From Clostridium homopropionicum DSM 5847 (lineage in GTDB: Bacteria > Bacillota > Clostridia > Clostridiales > Clostridiaceae): a stretch of 64,000 nt of DNA. The DNA lies in NCBI RefSeq assembly GCF_001263795.1, contig NZ_LHUR01000036.1, positions 62,001-126,000 of the forward strand, written 5' to 3'. Made by a program: the position numbers and the translations under genes. Shown piece after piece: positions 62,092 to 64,000 of this stretch (within the stretch, counting starts at the first letter, position 1; every line of letters begins with the position of its first letter). The notes beneath the pieces were generated by a model that was given only the letters and a program-made list of their open reading frames with translations, made no database searches and was not told the origin of the DNA.

Positions 62092-62802
62092 ATGAAAGTC
62101 ATAGTGATTAATGGTAATAGTCGTCACGGAAGTACATGGAACTGTATGAAACTATTCATACAAGAACTTTCCAAATATAAAACCGTAGAAATAACAGAGT
62201 TTACTTTACCAAAAGATATGCCTCATTTTTGCAACGGCTGTTTCTCATGCTTTTATAATGGAGAAAATACATGTCCCCACTCTTTATATGTAAATCCAAT
62301 TGTAACTTCATTGACAGAGGCAGATTTAATTTTAATCACATCACCTGTTTATGCAATGGATGTTTCAGGTCAGCTAAAGGCATTGCTTGATCATCTATGT
62401 TTTATGTGGTTAAGTCATAGACCAAACCCAAAAATGTTCAATAAAATCGGGCTTTCAATTACTACCACTGCTGGAGCAGGTCTTGGCCATACAACAAAAA
62501 CCATTAAAAATAGTTTTAAGTTCTGGGGTGTGAAAAAAGTGTTTTCATTTAAAAATCCTGTTTCGGCAATGAAATGGTCTGACGTTTCCCTAAAAAAACA
62601 GGAAGCTATTCAAAAAGAGATGGCAAAATTGGCGAGAAAAATAGTAAAGGCTGCTAAAAGTATAGATTCACTTCCAAAGCCTATTTTCAGAAGTCTCATG
62701 TTTTTCTTAATGAAAGGAATGATGAAGAAGAACACCTGGAACCCATATGATAGAAAACATTGGGAAAACCAAGGATGGCTCAGTGGCAGCAAACCTTTCT
62801 AA
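62092..62802 (+). CDS. NAD(P)H-dependent FMN oxidoreductase, flavodoxin fold
   Basis: The start is the ATG at 62092, with AAAGGA eight bases before; an earlier ATG at 62083 is in the ribosome site. The 236-residue protein has a flavodoxin-fold FMN site (VIVINGNSRHGSTWNCMKLF) and the NADPH-FMN reductase-like CNGCFSCF and ITSPVYAMDVSGQLKALLDHL. It probably reduces quinones or other redox compounds and is controlled by the TetR gene just upstream. Confidence 0.85.
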   Translation: MKVIVINGNSRHGSTWNCMKLFIQELSKYKTVEITEFTLPKDMPHFCNGCFSCFYNGENTCPHSLYVNPIVTSLTEADLILITSPVYAMDVSGQLKALLDHLCFMWLSHRPNPKMFNKIGLSITTTAGAGLGHTTKTIKNSFKFWGVKKVFSFKNPVSAMKWSDVSLKKQEAIQKEMAKLARKIVKAAKSIDSLPKPIFRSLMFFLMKGMMKKNTWNPYDRKHWENQGWLSGSKPF

Positions 62803-62853
62803 TTCAGCTGCAGTCTTGCCAACGAGAAATCATATATACACCTATATAGAAAA

Positions 62854-62879
62854 ACCGTATTAGATTTCTCTAATACGGT
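62854..62879. terminator. Terminator between oxidoreductase and tlp
   Basis: ACCGTATTAGA pairs with TCTAATACGGT around TTTC. On the minus strand TTTTTC follows the stem, so it mainly ends tlp. Confidence 0.75.
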
Positions 62880-62919
62880 GACTGTATATTATTAATTTTG
62901 TATCTATTAAAAGTAATTT

Positions 62920-63147
62920 TTACTTATATCCATTTTGTTTATCTATTGCTTCATCTTTAATTTCTTCTCTCATACCTTTAAGTGCATCTCTTCTTCTCTC
63001 ATTTTTTTCTTCTATTGTATTTTTCATTTTATTATCGTCTGTTTTTGCAATCATCTCTTCTGCAAGTTCAATGTTATGAATAGTATTGCTAATATTATGC
63101 TGAATTCTATCTACATTATCTCTTCTATCGTCTGGTTTGTTTTTCAT
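62920..63147 (-). CDS. tlp: Small acid-soluble spore protein Tlp
   Basis: The 75-residue protein (KNKPDDRRDNVDRIQ and DALKGMREEIKDEAIDKQNGYK) matches Tlp, a thioredoxin-like small acid-soluble protein of spores, over its full length. AAAAGGAGATG precedes the ATG. It marks the organism as a spore former. A forespore-specific sigma-G promoter is expected but I could not fix it. Confidence 0.92.
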   Translation of the reverse strand: MKNKPDDRRDNVDRIQHNISNTIHNIELAEEMIAKTDDNKMKNTIEEKNERRRDALKGMREEIKDEAIDKQNGYK

Positions 63148-63315
63148 AATTTACATCTCCTTTTCCATTAAGTTTTTTTGTTGAATTTGACCTATTACAC
63201 AGTCACTATCAATTATTTTCTTTGATATCTTTTAATTTTCATTTTCGAAAATTAGTTTTAGCGCAGAGCAAAATTTTTATTCAAATAATATAAATTGCTG
63301 TTCTCCATTTAAATC

Positions 63316-63338
63316 TCCTTTCTCCGGTGCCAGGCACC
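63316..63338. repeat. REP-like element, half copy
   Basis: CTCCTTTCTCCGGTGCC then AGGCACC repeats the outer half of the 56741-56803 element with one base change at the palindrome centre. It lies in the 307-base gap between tlp and the last gene. Apart from this, the promoter and an operator at 63375-63440, the gap holds nothing. Confidence 0.75.
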
Positions 63339-63374
63339 ATTTATTTATTTTCTATTTATTATATTTCTTCCATA

Positions 63375-63440
63375 TTGACAAAGAAATAATTTCCAAATAA
63401 AATATTAACTATAGTAAATTATTTTACTATAGTTAATATT
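63375..63440 (+). promoter_or_regulatory. TetR-gene promoter and 18-bp inverted-repeat operator
   Basis: TTGACA (63375-63380), 17 bases, TAAAAT (63398-63403). AATATTAACTATAGTAAA (63401-63418) and TTTACTATAGTTAATATT (63423-63440) form a perfect 18-bp inverted repeat with a 4-base centre, covering the -10 region and start point. It is followed by a GGAGA ribosome site and the ATG at 63455. Confidence 0.85.
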
Positions 63441-63454
63441 TTGGAGAAGATAAT

Positions 63455-64000
63455 ATGAGTCAGAATAAATTTACCTTAAGAGAACAAAAATTTGGAGATA
63501 AGAGAATTGAAATTTTGAATGCATTTATTAAAGAGTTGGAAACAAAGACCCTTCATTCTATTTCTGTTGACAGCATTTGTGAAATTGTTAAAATCTCTAA
63601 AGTTACTTTTTTCAAGTACTTTGAGTCCAAGGAACAGGTTTTATATTATTTCATACACAAATGGCAGTACGCTTTAAGCTGCGATATTGATGCAAAAAGA
63701 TATTCAGGAGCTTCAGGAATATATCGTGTTTTTAAAGCTGTAACTGAAAGAAAGTATTCAGTAAATATAATGCTGGCTATTGCACAGTATTTTATTAAGC
63801 TTGAATCTACTCCACAACCAATGAATATAAGCGACTATGAGTATTATCTATTTAGCCGAGAAGCTTATGAACTAAATTCTCCAAAGCGGAGCTTATGCGA
63901 TATACTAGTATACTACTTAGAATCTATGAACTGCAAAGCTGTAAATTCTACACTTGAAAACTTATTTTCTGTTTTTTATGGAGTTCCAATTGTAGTACAT
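63455..64000 (+). CDS. TetR/AcrR-family regulator, 3' part outside window
   Basis: An ATG at 63455 after GGAGA opens a frame of 182 codons with no stop before the window end. The N terminus (RIEILNAFIKELETKTLHSISVDSICEIVKISKVTFFKYFESKEQVLYYF) is a TetR HTH, with the FFKYF recognition-helix end. The rest is a helical ligand domain. The strong inverted repeat upstream is its probable own operator. Confidence 0.88.
   Translation, partial: MSQNKFTLREQKFGDKRIEILNAFIKELETKTLHSISVDSICEIVKISKVTFFKYFESKEQVLYYFIHKWQYALSCDIDAKRYSGASGIYRVFKAVTERKYSVNIMLAIAQYFIKLESTPQPMNISDYEYYLFSREAYELNSPKRSLCDILVYYLESMNCKAVNSTLENLFSVFYGVPIVVH

Overview
The window looks like a chromosomal segment of a strictly anaerobic, spore-forming Clostridium (sensu stricto type). 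The DNA is very AT-rich and most Shine-Dalgarno sequences are strong AGGAGG types with frequent TTG/GTG starts. It carries a Tlp small acid-soluble spore protein, several ferredoxin-like and radical SAM proteins, and an O2-labile molybdenum hydroxylase cluster. No phage, insertion sequence, rRNA or tRNA was seen, and there is no CRISPR array. The first base lies inside a FIST-domain gene and the last inside a TetR-family gene.

Layout. 1-8.9 kb: stress and housekeeping genes (old-yellow-enzyme reductase, DEAD-box helicase, broken hsp20, EFR1 ferredoxin, universal stress protein, hemerythrin-cheX pair, ECF sigma factor with a decayed anti-sigma-like partner) and an AT-rich intergenic array of degenerate ~22-nt repeats. 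9-18.7 kb: a secreted 14-blade DUF5050 protein, HAD phosphatase, a nitroreductase truncated at a REP-like palindrome, an SPL-type radical SAM enzyme, a WYL regulator with its operator pair, and an SPFH/ribbon-helix-helix/Nudix operon. 18.9-21.5 kb: guanine deaminase and a DUF362 ferredoxin. 21.6-25.9 kb: a preQ1-riboswitch-controlled queuosine operon (queD, queE, folE, queC) headed by two genes of the ATP-driven 2-hydroxyacyl-CoA dehydratase/activase type. 26-29.4 kb: YitT, and a PadR-HAAS-DUF4097 operon.

29.7-44.9 kb is one functional block on the minus strand: a sigma-54 activator, a MoeA-like protein, a Mop-type molybdenum aldehyde oxidoreductase, then nine tightly packed accessory genes (flavin/Fe-S oxidoreductase fusion, CxxC protein, methyltransferase, C-GCAxxG-C-C protein, radical SAM protein, XdhC, nucleotidyltransferase-HD, histidine phosphatase, CoA ligase-like protein). 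A sigma-54 promoter overlaps the terminator of the activator gene, and candidate activator sites lie at and just beyond the 3' end of that gene, so expression of the block can be read directly from the DNA.

45-64 kb: YoeB/YefM toxin-antitoxin pair with its operator, a FIST protein paired with a histidine kinase that has lost its phospho-acceptor Asp, a BlaI/BlaR1-like pair, an FtsEX operon with a hydrolase-less PcsB-like coiled-coil protein, leuCD divergent from a LysR regulator followed by a GltS symporter, and two TetR genes with clear operators. At least five genes in the window are visibly broken, three by internal deletion that left both ends intact. REP-like GGTGCCTGGCACC palindromes recur at four places, one of them as a perfect 30-bp-arm inverted repeat.
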